NCBI GenBank assembly: GCA_913009235.1
Contig: CAJVXS010000002.1
Location: 124,001 to 188,000 of the forward strand
Direction: 5' to 3'
Source of the DNA: an uncultured Methylophilaceae bacterium
GTDB taxonomy: Bacteria > Pseudomonadota > Gammaproteobacteria > Burkholderiales > Methylophilaceae
DNA length: 64,000 bases
Below the pieces are notes generated by a model. That model had not been told where the DNA came from. It was given only the letters and a program-made list of their open reading frames with translations, and did not search any database. This document shows, one piece after another, positions 37,149 through 45,573 of the stretch (position 1 is the stretch's first letter; each line of letters starts with the position of its first letter). A program made the translations under genes and the position numbers.

Positions 37149-37177
37149 AAAAAAGCCTCTTAAATAGAGGCTTTTTT
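37149..37177. terminator. Bidirectional terminator between pmbA and mlaA
   Basis: A perfect 12-bp inverted repeat AAAAAAGCCTCT / AGAGGCTTTTTT with a 5-base loop lies between two convergent genes. The A/T-rich outer ends give a T-run on both strands. Confidence 0.93.
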
Positions 37178-37196
37178 ATGGTTTGCATTTTAGTGA

Positions 37197-37886
37197 CTAT
37201 AAGGCGTCCTGCACATGGCTTTCACGGCCTTGTAAATAAGCATCACGGGTAAAAGCATACGGATCTAATGAAGCATTTTCTAAAATATCTGAAATATCCA
37301 GTAGCCCAGCACGTCTGTCTATCAACTGAGTAGCACGCAATTGATTATGTAAGCGTATTTGACCAATGTTGTGAGCATAAGTAATCGGGTCACTCGTTGT
37401 TGTATCAATCACAAAGCCAGTCGCATCACGTATAGTGCTTGGGCCTAGAAAAGGAAGTACTAAATAAGCACCATTTTCCACACCCCAGTGCCCCAGTGTT
37501 TGACCAAAGTCTTCGTGGTGGACAGGGATGTAATCCATGCTTGCGACATCAATAAGTCCAGCTAAACCAAAAGTGCTATTGATAACGAATCGACCAGTGT
37601 CCTTAAATGCATGCTCAAATTTCAACTGTAAAAGATCGTTCAACACGGTTGTAAGGGACTTCAGGTTATTAAAGAAATTATTAATACCTTTACGAACAAA
37701 GGATGGCGTGACTGCTTTGTACGTACCTGCTACAGGCTTAAGGACCGCACCATCTACTGCGTCATTAAATCTATACACACCACGGTTAACTGTTTCTAGC
37801 GGGTCGTTATTTTCTAACGTAGCACAGCCCGTTGCGACGACTGACAACAAGCAACCAAGTAGTAAATTAATAAATTTTAACTGCAT
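37197..37886 (-). CDS. mlaA: Intermembrane phospholipid transport lipoprotein MlaA (VacJ)
   Basis: Outer-membrane lipoprotein that removes mislocalised phospholipids from the outer leaflet. The 229 residues start with a lipoprotein signal ending ATGC (Cys about residue 21). They continue DPLETVNRGVYRFNDAVD, PSFVRKGINNFFNNL and TFGLAGLIDVAS, then DFGQTLGHWGV and YLVLPFLGPSTIRD, all family hallmarks. The MlaFEDCB transporter genes are not in the window. Confidence 0.95.
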   Translation of the reverse strand: MQLKFINLLLGCLLSVVATGCATLENNDPLETVNRGVYRFNDAVDGAVLKPVAGTYKAVTPSFVRKGINNFFNNLKSLTTVLNDLLQLKFEHAFKDTGRFVINSTFGLAGLIDVASMDYIPVHHEDFGQTLGHWGVENGAYLVLPFLGPSTIRDATGFVIDTTTSDPITYAHNIGQIRLHNQLRATQLIDRRAGLLDISDILENASLDPYAFTRDAYLQGRESHVQDAL

Positions 37887-38079
37887 ACTTTGCTCTCTTT
37901 AGGAGTTGTTATTAGTTAGTGGCTGGAGTTTCTTAGCAGCAAAAAATCACTACAAGCACATTATCGCTTAATAACTAACTTTTTGTCTATAAATTAAATT
38001 AATGGTCCATTTTATGGGTGAGAGGGCCTTGTTAAAAAACTGCTTAATGGTGTTTAACATGTGCTTCAGATCCAATAAA

Positions 38080-38547
38080 TTACTCGCGGTGATAAGGGTG
38101 ATTCTGTATGACCGTATTAGCACGGTAGAGTTGCTCGGTGAGCAATACACGGACAAAAGCATGCGGTAAGGTGAGCTTGGAGAGTGACCAACAAAAGTCG
38201 GCGCGTTTAATGAGTGAAGGGTCTAAACCATCAGCACCGCCGACAACGATGCTGATATCACGCCCCATTTCCTGCCACGACTTCATCATGGTTGCCAATG
38301 CGATGGTCGTTTTTTCTTTGCCATTTTCATCGCAAGCAATGATGTAGTCTTTATTCACTGCTTTTAAAATACGCTGCGCTTCAGCGCCTTGTACAGCAGG
38401 ATTCTTTTTGCCATCAGAACGTTTGTCTGGCTTGATTTCTATGACTTCAACTGATAACTCACGCGGCATGCGCTTGATGTATTCAGCACAAGCCGATTCA
38501 ACCCAGTTTGGCATTTTGTGGCCAACTGAGATAATCTTGAGTTTCAT
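38080..38547 (-). CDS. rlmH: 23S rRNA (pseudouridine1915-N3)-methyltransferase RlmH
   Basis: Methylates pseudouridine 1915 in helix 69 of 23S rRNA using S-adenosylmethionine. The 155-residue SPOUT protein shows VGHKMPNWVESACAEYIKRM and ACDENGKEKTTIALA. The trefoil knot region ISIVVGGADGLDPSLI follows, and the end LPHAFVRVLLTEQLYRA is typical. The order panD-rsfS-rlmH places it 23 bp after rsfS, a usual pair. Confidence 0.96.
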   Translation of the reverse strand: MKLKIISVGHKMPNWVESACAEYIKRMPRELSVEVIEIKPDKRSDGKKNPAVQGAEAQRILKAVNKDYIIACDENGKEKTTIALATMMKSWQEMGRDISIVVGGADGLDPSLIKRADFCWSLSKLTLPHAFVRVLLTEQLYRANTVIQNHPYHRE

Positions 38548-38570
38548 ATTTAAAAAATGAGCGTTAAGTT

Positions 38571-38939
38571 TTATGATGCTGTAGTATCTAGGTCATCCGC
38601 AGAGATATGGCCGCCTTCGCCGCCCCATAACTGTTCTAGATTATAGTAGGTGCGGATGGTTGGAACCATGATGTGGACAATAATATCATCTAAATCTACC
38701 AAAACCCATTCACCCTCTTTTTCACCCTCCATACCACGAGGATCAAAACCTTTGGCTTTTAGTTCTACATAGATGTTGCTAGCAATCGCTTTGGTTTGAC
38801 GTGAGGAGTTTGCACTGCAAATAATCATGTAACTCGTCATGGCAGTGAGTTTTGTAACATCCAAAACAGTAATATCAAAACCTTTGATATCCTCGATAGC
38901 GTTAACGACCGCATCTTTCATGGTGTCTAAATCGGACAA
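38571..38939 (-). CDS. rsfS: Ribosomal silencing factor RsfS
   Basis: Binds ribosomal protein L14 and blocks subunit joining in starvation. The 122-residue protein aligns with E. coli RsfS from its start: VVNAIEDIKGFDITVLDV, MIICSANSSRQTKAIA and EGEWVLVDLDDIIVHIM. The start is TTG at 38939 with an AAAGGG site upstream; the next ATG at 38921 would cut six residues of the family N-terminus. It precedes rlmH. Confidence 0.93.
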   Translation of the reverse strand: MSDLDTMKDAVVNAIEDIKGFDITVLDVTKLTAMTSYMIICSANSSRQTKAIASNIYVELKAKGFDPRGMEGEKEGEWVLVDLDDIIVHIMVPTIRTYYNLEQLWGGEGGHISADDLDTTAS

Positions 38940-38965
38940 ATGATGACCCTTTAACTAATTGTTTA

Positions 38966-39334
38966 TTAAACAGATTGTGCTGGAATATTCTTTTTTAATT
39001 CTTTAATACGGTTTTGATCATCAACGTACACTAAATCCGGTTGGTATGTTGCTAACTCAAGTTCTGTATAGTCTGAGTAAGTTGCAATGATGACAATATC
39101 TTCAGGCATCGCTTTATGCGCGGCAGCACCGTTGATCGAGATAATGCCTGAATCACGTTCGGCACGAATAGCATAAGTACTAAAACGCTCAGCATTCGTG
39201 ACATTGTAAATCTCAATTCTTTCATATTCATGGATATTCGCCGCTTCAAGCAACACTTCATCAATGGCGCAACTGCCTTCATAATGAAGCTCACTATGGG
39301 TGACCGTTACACGGTGAAGTTTAGATTTAAGCAT
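38966..39334 (-). CDS. panD: Aspartate 1-decarboxylase
   Basis: Pyruvoyl enzyme making beta-alanine for pantothenate. The 122-residue pro-enzyme starts [20 protein letters not shown] and has the self-cleavage site Gly-Ser in YEGSCAIDE. The pyruvoyl group forms from that Ser. YATRIERG-like [17 protein letters not shown] and later GDIVIIATY-type [12 protein letters not shown] follow. I used the ATG at 39334, giving the family N-terminus; an ATG four codons earlier exists. It belongs to the panB-panC-panD set. Confidence 0.94.
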   Translation of the reverse strand: MLKSKLHRVTVTHSELHYEGSCAIDEVLLEAANIHEYERIEIYNVTNAERFSTYAIRAERDSGIISINGAAAHKAMPEDIVIIATYSDYTELELATYQPDLVYVDDQNRIKELKKNIPAQSV

Positions 39335-39385
39335 CGTTCTTTGCATCAGGTATGACCACTCAATCTTACAAAGGTAGCATTGTAA

Positions 39386-40246
39386 TCAATTCAAAGGTTT
39401 AGCGCAAAACTCAATATTGTCAATTAAACGGGTATTGGATAATGTAGCGGCACCTAAGATGACTAATTTTTCGTCATCTTGACGTGCGGGCATCAGCGTT
39501 AATGCAGAGCGAATGGAGATGTAATCAACTTCCCAGCCTTGGTTTGTTAGAGCTTCAGCCGCTTTTTTTTCGATATTTATAAAAATGGCTGGTGCGGCCT
39601 TGACCACATCTATAGCCGCCTTCAGCGCTTGGTTCAGTTCTGCAGCCTGTGTTTTTTGTTGTGTCGTAAAGTACCCATTACGTGAACTCATCGCAAGTCC
39701 GCTTTCTTCGCGCACAATATCGCCCGCAATGATTTCTATAGCAAAGTTGAATTGTTTGACCAGCTCGCGAATGATGACTAACTGCTGAAAATCTTTTTTA
39801 CCAAATATCGCAACATTAGGCTGGACGAGATTAAATAGCTTGGTAATGACAGTCGCAACGCCGGAAAAGTGACCTGTCCTGCCTGTACCACATAATGCAC
39901 TCGCAATGTATGGCGGCGTAATGGTCATTGTTTGATTAAGTTTCTGACCATCAAAGTCAGGGTATATTTCGGACACATCAGGCGCAAAAACTATGGTGAC
40001 ACCGGCTGTTTCTAATTTGGCACAATCTATTTTTAAAGTGCGCGGGTATTTGTCTAAATCAACGTTGGAATCAAACTGCAGTGGGTTCACAAAAATACTG
40101 ACTACAACACAGTCTGCTTGTTGTTTTGCGATGTCGACTAGTTTGAGGTGGCCGTCATGTAAGTTACCCATAGTGGGTACAAAAGCCACTTTATTATGTG
40201 CTTTTAATGCGACCTTTAAGTCTGCACTGGTATGAATGACTTGCAT
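39386..40246 (-). CDS. panC: Pantothenate synthetase (pantoate-beta-alanine ligase)
   Basis: Joins pantoate and beta-alanine with ATP. The 286 residues show FVPTMGNLHDGHLKLVD (HIGH-like site), VSIFVNPLQFDSNVDLDKYP and TGRTGHFSGVATVITKLF. NVAIFGKKDFQQLVIIREL and the KMSxS-like SGLAMSSRNGYF follow. I took the ATG at 40246; a GTG five codons earlier overlaps the panB stop. It sits between panB and panD. Confidence 0.95.
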   Translation of the reverse strand: MQVIHTSADLKVALKAHNKVAFVPTMGNLHDGHLKLVDIAKQQADCVVVSIFVNPLQFDSNVDLDKYPRTLKIDCAKLETAGVTIVFAPDVSEIYPDFDGQKLNQTMTITPPYIASALCGTGRTGHFSGVATVITKLFNLVQPNVAIFGKKDFQQLVIIRELVKQFNFAIEIIAGDIVREESGLAMSSRNGYFTTQQKTQAAELNQALKAAIDVVKAAPAIFINIEKKAAEALTNQGWEVDYISIRSALTLMPARQDDEKLVILGAATLSNTRLIDNIEFCAKPLN

Positions 40247-40260
40247 TGGATTGAGCTTCA

Positions 40261-41091
40261 CTAGTAACTATGCTCTTCCGCTGGAAAGGACTGATCCTTG
40301 ACTGCGATGATGTAAGCTGCAATTGCTTTTTGTATGCTGTTGGTGTCTTTCAAAAAGTTACGGACAAAACGAGGCGATTTGAATTCACTCGGTAGTTTGT
40401 CAGCAGGACCTGTATAGATGCCAATCAAGTCTTGCAACACTAATACTTGCCCGCTACAATGCATGCCAGCGCCAATACCGATAGTTGGCGCTTTGATTGT
40501 GCTGGTAATTTGTTCAGCTAGTGTTGCAGGCACCATTTCCAACACCACCATGCTTACGCCTGCATCATCCATAGCTTTAGCATCGGTCATGATTTTTTGG
40601 GCAGAAGCTTCAGTTTTTCCTTGAATTTTATAACCGCCAAATTGATTCACTGATTGTGGCGTAAAGCCTAAGTGCGCACAAACAGGCACACCATACGAAA
40701 CTAAGTAACGTGCTGTTTCAACTCGGTCGCCACCGCCTTCAAACTTAACCATACTGGCACCAGACTTAATCAACCATTGCGCATTTTTCAGCGCAGCTTC
40801 ATTGTCATGCTCGTAACTTCCTAATGGCATGTCCGCAACGATTAATGTATTGGGCGCACCCTCAGCAACGCTTTTGGTGTGGTAAGTCATGTGATGCATG
40901 CTGACGTTAAGCGTGTTATCGGCACCTTGTAGGACCATGCCTAGTGAGTCACCTACTAGCAACACATCCATTCCAGCGAGCTCCATTACTTTAGCAAACG
41001 AGGCGTCATAGCAAGTGAGCATGGTGATTTTTTCACCAAATGCGGCTAGCTTGCTCAGTTTGTTTATTTTATTGCTAGTGTTAGATGACAT
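40261..41091 (-). CDS. panB: 3-methyl-2-oxobutanoate hydroxymethyltransferase
   Basis: Makes ketopantoate from 2-oxoisovalerate and methylene-tetrahydrofolate. The 276-residue TIM-barrel protein shows ITMLTCYDASFAKVMELAG, VLLVGDSLGMVLQG, MHHMTYHTKSVAEGAP and MVKFEGGG. PTIGIGAGMHCSGQVLVL is late in the protein. I used the ATG at 41091; a GTG eleven codons earlier lies within the kinase gene. It draws a precursor shared with valine and leucine synthesis. Confidence 0.94.
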   Translation of the reverse strand: MSSNTSNKINKLSKLAAFGEKITMLTCYDASFAKVMELAGMDVLLVGDSLGMVLQGADNTLNVSMHHMTYHTKSVAEGAPNTLIVADMPLGSYEHDNEAALKNAQWLIKSGASMVKFEGGGDRVETARYLVSYGVPVCAHLGFTPQSVNQFGGYKIQGKTEASAQKIMTDAKAMDDAGVSMVVLEMVPATLAEQITSTIKAPTIGIGAGMHCSGQVLVLQDLIGIYTGPADKLPSEFKSPRFVRNFLKDTNSIQKAIAAYIIAVKDQSFPAEEHSY

Positions 41092-41095
41092 GTGT

Positions 41096-41743
41096 TTATT
41101 CGAAATTAGGGTTGAAATATTCACGACGACCTTGGAATTGGTCGATACGGCCGACGAGCAAGTTCAGCGCAGATTCGTTTTTAATAATGTTGAGTTTTTC
41201 ATTATTCACAATCAGTACAGGCGCAGCATCATAGTCATGAAAGTGTTCGCTATAAGCAGTTGCAAGCCGTTCTAAATACTCGGGTGGCATATTGTTTTCA
41301 TAGTTAATATTGCGCTCAGCAATACGACCAGTTAAGACCCTCACAGGGGTTTGTAAATAAATTACCAAGTCTGGCTTGGGTGACTCTAACTGTAAGTGGT
41401 GAAAAACCTGATGATACAGCGCATACTCTTCATTATTCAAATTTAAGCGCGCAAATAGCGGGTCTTTTTCTAAAAAGAAGTCGGCTGTAATTGGCTGCGA
41501 AAACATATCAACTTGACTGGTGTCTGCAATTTGCCGCGCACGTTGAAACAAGAAAAATATCTGCGTCTGCAGGGCGTAACGTTTCGGATTTTTATAAAAG
41601 CGCTCTAAAAAAGGATTTTCTTCTGCTTTTTCCGATAGTAACTGGGTTGAGAATTTCTCTGACAGCATGCGTGCTAACGTCGTTTTCCCGCTGCCAATTG
41701 GGCCTTCTACAACGATAAATGGAAATTTGTCAAAAATGGTCAT
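41096..41743 (-). CDS. Deoxynucleoside kinase
   Basis: A 215-residue kinase of the dNK/dGK family. There is a P-loop in VVEGPIGSGKTTLARML, then a substrate region with FFLFQRARQI and the DRY-like segment SQPITADFFLEKD. The lid region has RTVPxxxRIAERNxxYE-like RIAERNINYENNMP. It phosphorylates deoxynucleosides for salvage; the preferred base cannot be told. It overlaps folK by 4 bp and lies between folK and panB, a common betaproteobacterial arrangement. Confidence 0.88.
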   Translation of the reverse strand: MTIFDKFPFIVVEGPIGSGKTTLARMLSEKFSTQLLSEKAEENPFLERFYKNPKRYALQTQIFFLFQRARQIADTSQVDMFSQPITADFFLEKDPLFARLNLNNEEYALYHQVFHHLQLESPKPDLVIYLQTPVRVLTGRIAERNINYENNMPPEYLERLATAYSEHFHDYDAAPVLIVNNEKLNIIKNESALNLLVGRIDQFQGRREYFNPNFE

Positions 41744-42255
41744 ACTGAATGATTGCTAAGTTTCGTAATGCCTTGGTTTTGGAAAGGTTCTGCTAATTTT
41801 ACAACATTCGCGTGCTTAGGAATAATATCGTGATAGCTAATTTCTAACTCTGGTACAATTTCTGCCAGCGGTAATAATACAAAGCCACGTAAATGCATGC
41901 GCGGGTGTGGCAATGTTAAAGAGTCTGTTTTTTGGTCGACATCGTCATAACAAAGCAAATCCAAATCGAGAATGCGTGGTGCATTCGGGAAAGGGCGTTC
42001 ACGTCCAAAACCCTGCTCAATATCTAGCAACGCTTTTAACAAGGTTTCTGGGCTTGCATCAGTATGCACTTCTGCTACGGCATTAATAAAATCAGGCTGG
42101 TTGTCATGACCAACAGGCTCTGACTGGTAGAGGCTAGAGCACTGTATGACTTTTGTTTTCGGTATTTTTTCGAGCGCAGAAAATGCTTTTCTGACTTGTG
42201 TGGCAGGGTCGCATAAGTTACTGCCTAATGCGATATACGCTTTATGCACTGCCAT
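41740..42255 (-). CDS. folK: 2-amino-4-hydroxy-6-hydroxymethyldihydropteridine diphosphokinase
   Basis: Transfers pyrophosphate from ATP to the pterin precursor of folate. The 171-residue protein starts MAVHKAYIALGSNL and contains SSLYQSEPVGHDNQPDFINAV-type motifs (SSLYQSEPVGHDNQP), GRERPFPNAPRILDLDLL and LPHPRMHLRGFVLLPLAEI. The ATG at 42255 is the family start; a longer open frame to 42492 lies inside pcnB and is not coding for FolK. It overlaps pcnB by 14 bp. Confidence 0.95.
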   Translation of the reverse strand: MAVHKAYIALGSNLCDPATQVRKAFSALEKIPKTKVIQCSSLYQSEPVGHDNQPDFINAVAEVHTDASPETLLKALLDIEQGFGRERPFPNAPRILDLDLLCYDDVDQKTDSLTLPHPRMHLRGFVLLPLAEIVPELEISYHDIIPKHANVVKLAEPFQNQGITKLSNHSV

Positions 42256-43588
42256 TATCCGTGGGGGTAGATTTCTTTTTCGACTTGCGTCTACGTTTTC
42301 TTTTGAGCGCTGTGTCTGGCAATAACATCGCTGTACGTTGCTCCGTCTTTGCATCAGCAAAGGTTGTCCACCACTCACCAATTTCCATTGGGATTTCACC
42401 AGATTCACAACGTAACAACATAAAGTCATAAGCTGCACGGTAACGTGGGTTGGCGAGCAGGCCAAATGGGCGCTTGCCTGCGCGTTGCTCAAAGCGTGGT
42501 TGCATCGCCCAGATTTCTTTCATGGTGGCAATAAAACGGTTATGTATCGCTAGTTTCATGGCTTGGATCTGAATCACTTCATCCATTGCATTATACAAAG
42601 CAGGAATCATTGGCGCGTGTTCTTGATGTGGTTCCCATGCTTTTAATACTTCATGCCATAGTAGTGTCGCGAATAAAAAGCTTGGGTTAGATGACTTGCC
42701 TTGTATGATACGGTCATCAGTATTCTTTAATGCCAACATGACAAACTTTTCACCCATTGGCTGCTCTAACACCACATCCAATAAAGGCAGCAAGCCATGA
42801 TGTAAATGTTGCGCGCGTAATATGTTAATGCTTTCGATCGCATGACCAGATAAAAATAGTTTTAACATTTCATCAAATAAACGGCTAGGCGGCACGTCAT
42901 GTAATAAATCGGCTAATGCAGCAATTGGATTTTCTGTCGCTTGATCAATCTTTAAACCGAGCTTTGCAGACAACCTCACAGCACGTAGCATCCGGACAGG
43001 GTCTTCTTTGTAGCGTGTGATTGGATCACCGATCATGCGTAATACGCGCGACTTAACATCGGCAACACCATTATGGAAATCCAACACATCTTGTGTTTGT
43101 GCGTTGTAGTAGAGCGCATTGGCAGTAAAGTCGCGCCGCGCCGCATCATCTTCTAAACTACCGAAAATATTGTCGCGCAAAATACGACCACTATCACTGG
43201 TTTTAGCATCACCTTTACTGTCATGATGACCACGAAAAGTTGACACTTCAATCGTATCTCTACCCCACATCACATGCACGAGGCGGAAGCGTCTGCCGAT
43301 AATGCGAGAACGGCTGAATATTTTATTCACCTCTTCAGGTTTGGCATTGGTAGCAATATCAAAGTCTTTTGGCTTAGAGTCGAGTAGTAAATCTCTGACC
43401 GCACCACCCACGATGTAAACATCAAAGCCAGCCTTGTGTAAGCCTTCGCAGGTTTTGAGAGCGGCTGAGCTAATTAATGTTTGATCAATTTTATGTTTAT
43501 TAGCGGGGATTGTTTTGGCAGCGCTCGGTAAGTTACTGTCTACTGATTCACTTTTATTAAATACTTTATGCAGAAATTTTCTAATCAT
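42242..43588 (-). CDS. pcnB: Poly(A) polymerase I
   Basis: Adds 3' poly(A) tails that direct RNA decay. The 448-residue class II nucleotidyltransferase shows FDVYIVGGAVRDLLLDSKPKD (catalytic Asp pair in PKDFDIAT), RRFRLVHVMWGRDTIEVSTF, RRDFTANALYYN and DPVRMLRAVRLSAKLG. It lacks an HD domain and ends in a very basic tail (KRKRRRKSKKKS), both typical of PcnB and distinguishing it from Cca. It precedes folK on the same transcript. Confidence 0.95.
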   Translation of the reverse strand: MIRKFLHKVFNKSESVDSNLPSAAKTIPANKHKIDQTLISSAALKTCEGLHKAGFDVYIVGGAVRDLLLDSKPKDFDIATNAKPEEVNKIFSRSRIIGRRFRLVHVMWGRDTIEVSTFRGHHDSKGDAKTSDSGRILRDNIFGSLEDDAARRDFTANALYYNAQTQDVLDFHNGVADVKSRVLRMIGDPITRYKEDPVRMLRAVRLSAKLGLKIDQATENPIAALADLLHDVPPSRLFDEMLKLFLSGHAIESINILRAQHLHHGLLPLLDVVLEQPMGEKFVMLALKNTDDRIIQGKSSNPSFLFATLLWHEVLKAWEPHQEHAPMIPALYNAMDEVIQIQAMKLAIHNRFIATMKEIWAMQPRFEQRAGKRPFGLLANPRYRAAYDFMLLRCESGEIPMEIGEWWTTFADAKTEQRTAMLLPDTALKRKRRRKSKKKSTPTDNGSA

Positions 43589-43616
43589 CTAATTTGGACC
43601 ATCTCATTTGAATCAT

Positions 43617-44168
43617 CTATTTGTTGGACGCATTGTTCCATAGCACATCAGGCACGCCTGCTTCTTTGTTTAAAATGCGACACAACACAAAGAGCAGGTC
43701 TGATAAGCGGTTAATATATTGTAGGGAAGTCTCAGTCAACTTTTCTTCCGAATTTAATGTATGCATCACACGTTCAGCACGCCTACATATCGTTCTGGCC
43801 AAGTGGCAATGTCCAGCTGCACGGCTGCCACCTGGTAAAATGAATTCTTTCAGCGGCTCAAGATTATCATTAAATGCATCTAGTGTCGTTTCTAATTCCG
43901 TAATACGCTCAGCTTTAATCAACTTCATATTAGGCATGCAAATTTCACCGCCAAGATTGAACAAATCATGCTGCACAGCGATTAAACAATCGGTAATTTG
44001 GTCAGGAATTGGCTCGGCTAGCATAATGCCAATCACGGCATTCAACTCATCAACATTGCCCATGGCATGAACGCGCAAGCTATCTTTAGGCACACGCGTT
44101 CCATCACCTAAGCCTGTAGTGCCGCCATCACCCGTCCGAGTGTAAATTTTACTTAATCGATTACCCAT
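43617..44168 (-). CDS. Cob(I)alamin adenosyltransferase, PduO type
   Basis: Makes adenosylcobalamin from cob(I)alamin and ATP. The 183-residue protein opens with the ATP-binding signature YTRTGDGGTTGLGDGTRV, continues HAMGNVDELNAVIG and LPGGSRAAGHCHLARTICRRAER, and ends SDLLFVLCRILNKEAG. This is the PduO-like fold, not CobA. No B12 riboswitch or B12-dependent enzyme is seen here. It lies 28 bp upstream of pcnB and divergent from murI. Confidence 0.93.
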   Translation of the reverse strand: MGNRLSKIYTRTGDGGTTGLGDGTRVPKDSLRVHAMGNVDELNAVIGIMLAEPIPDQITDCLIAVQHDLFNLGGEICMPNMKLIKAERITELETTLDAFNDNLEPLKEFILPGGSRAAGHCHLARTICRRAERVMHTLNSEEKLTETSLQYINRLSDLLFVLCRILNKEAGVPDVLWNNASNK

Positions 44169-44204
44169 TGCTCATGTTTCTAATATAATTAGTCATTATA
44201 AATC

Positions 44205-45047
44205 ATGCATAACCATTTACAGAAAAATAAGCAGACTAATACCAATACAATCTCAGCCAGCACAGAGGCAATTGGTGTGATGGACTCTGGCGTGGGTGGC
44301 CTTTCTGTTCTGCAGCATATTCACCGCCTGTTACCGTACGAGCATCTCAACTTTGTGGCAGATAGCCAATATGCACCCTATGGCAGCTTAAGCCCTAAAG
44401 AAGTCACGGAGCGTTGCTTCACCATTGCGGACTTTTTAATCGAGCAAAACGTTAAAGCCTTAGTCGTCGCCTGCAATACCGCAACTGCGGCTTCCATTCA
44501 ATTAATGCGCGCTAAATACAAGCTGCCGATTATCGGCATGGAACCAGCCGTCAAGCCAGCTGCACTAGCCAGTAAAAATGGCATTATTGGCGTGCTAGCC
44601 ACCGTCGGTACACTCGGGAGTGCACAGTTTGCCGCATTATTAACTAATTATGGACAAGATATTCAAGTTAATACCCAAGGTTGTATCGGTTTAGTCGAAT
44701 GTGTAGAGCGTGGTGAAATCAATACTGCTAGTACTAAAGCATTAGTTGCACAATATTGTGCGCCACTACTTGCAGCAGGGGCGGATACGGTTGTATTGGG
44801 CTGTACACATTATTTTTTTGTGCGGGAAGTGGTTCAAGAAATTATGGGTGGTGATGTTGCGATAATTGACACTGGTGAAGCGGTTGCTAAGCATTTGCAA
44901 GCGACGTTAGAGGCGCAGTCATTATTAACACCTTCAGAAGTGGAATCTAATATTTCGATTTGGACTAATAATGCATCTGAGGATAGGGGTGATGTGATTC
45001 AGCAGCTATGGGGTAAGAAAGGTGCTAAGATTGAACGCATTAAGTGA
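44205..45047 (+). CDS. murI: Glutamate racemase
   Basis: Supplies D-glutamate for peptidoglycan. The 280 residues show IGVMDSGVGGLSVLQHI, FVADSQYAPYGSLS, and the first catalytic Cys in VVACNTATAASI. EPAVKPAALAS and the second catalytic Cys in VVLGCTHYFF are also present. The N-terminus has a 20-residue polar extension before the core. It is transcribed divergently from the adenosyltransferase. Confidence 0.95.
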   Translation: MHNHLQKNKQTNTNTISASTEAIGVMDSGVGGLSVLQHIHRLLPYEHLNFVADSQYAPYGSLSPKEVTERCFTIADFLIEQNVKALVVACNTATAASIQLMRAKYKLPIIGMEPAVKPAALASKNGIIGVLATVGTLGSAQFAALLTNYGQDIQVNTQGCIGLVECVERGEINTASTKALVAQYCAPLLAAGADTVVLGCTHYFFVREVVQEIMGGDVAIIDTGEAVAKHLQATLEAQSLLTPSEVESNISIWTNNASEDRGDVIQQLWGKKGAKIERIK

Positions 45048-45346
45048 ATGGTTTAGTTGGCTTTGAAGCCAATCATGCTCAAACTAGGACATCTCCTCCA
45101 GGACTGCTGGCATGGTTGCAAATTGATTCGATGAGCAGTATAAAGTACGTAACTTTTGTAAAGTGATCTAAATTATCAGGCAGTGATGATGGGCACGTCA
45201 CCTGGTAGATCGAGAATTCCTAGCGCGTCTGATAAATCGTATATTTCGGTTGGGAAGGTGGGAAGGCCACAAGGTAGTTTAAGTTGCGTTTCAGCTTGTA
45301 ATTGGCGAGGATTGAGTCCGCTATTGATGTTAAAAAGCGGTAACGA
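45048..45346. other. Region between murI and the zf-CHCC gene
   Basis: The half next to murI shows no gene; a TTGGCTT/AAGCCAA dyad near 45056-45071 has no T-run and is a weak terminator candidate at best. The other half (45176-45346) contains the coding-like minus-strand segment described separately. Confidence 0.4.
45176..45346 (-). pseudogene. Coding-like tail directly after the zf-CHCC stop codon
   Basis: In the same frame as the zf-CHCC gene, the 56 codons after its TAG remain open and read like protein, for example PLFNINSGLNPRQLQ, LKLPCGLPTFPTEIYDL and ALGILDLPGDVPIIT, before a TGA at 45176-45178. No ATG, GTG or TTG lies in frame, so it has no start of its own. It could be the C-terminal remnant of a lost gene, or an extension made by stop-codon readthrough. 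I do not recognise the family. Confidence 0.4.
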
Positions 45347-45535
45347 CTAATGGTGTGAAACCACTTCGCCCTCTTTTAGAGTGTACTTAGTGCCACAGTA
45401 AGGGCAGGCGACTTCACCTGTCCTTGAGATATCTAAAAACACACGCGGATGTGATGCCCATAGCGCAACTTCTTTTGTTGGACAGTGGAGTGGTAAATCT
45501 TTCGCAGTCACTTCAAGTTCTTTCACATCAGACAT
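45347..45535 (-). CDS. Zinc-finger CHCC domain protein
   Basis: A 62-residue protein of the zf-CHCC family, related to the zinc-binding NDUFS6 subunit of complex I. The zinc ligands fit Cys-x(n)-His-x(n)-Cys-x2-Cys: LHCPTKEVALWASHPRVFL followed by VACPYCGTKYTL. The protein ends in GEVVSHH, a normal end for the family. Its cellular role in bacteria is poorly known. It lies 38 bp after ilvE on the same strand, a frequent betaproteobacterial pairing. Confidence 0.88.
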   Translation of the reverse strand: MSDVKELEVTAKDLPLHCPTKEVALWASHPRVFLDISRTGEVACPYCGTKYTLKEGEVVSHH

Positions 45536-45573
45536 GGCGCCCCTTTAGATAATGAGTAGACCACAGCAGCGGT

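Noticed and set aside
42256-42492. A 79-residue N-terminal extension of folK
   Set aside because: It lies wholly inside pcnB in another frame; the FolK family starts at MAVHKAYIALGSNL (42255).
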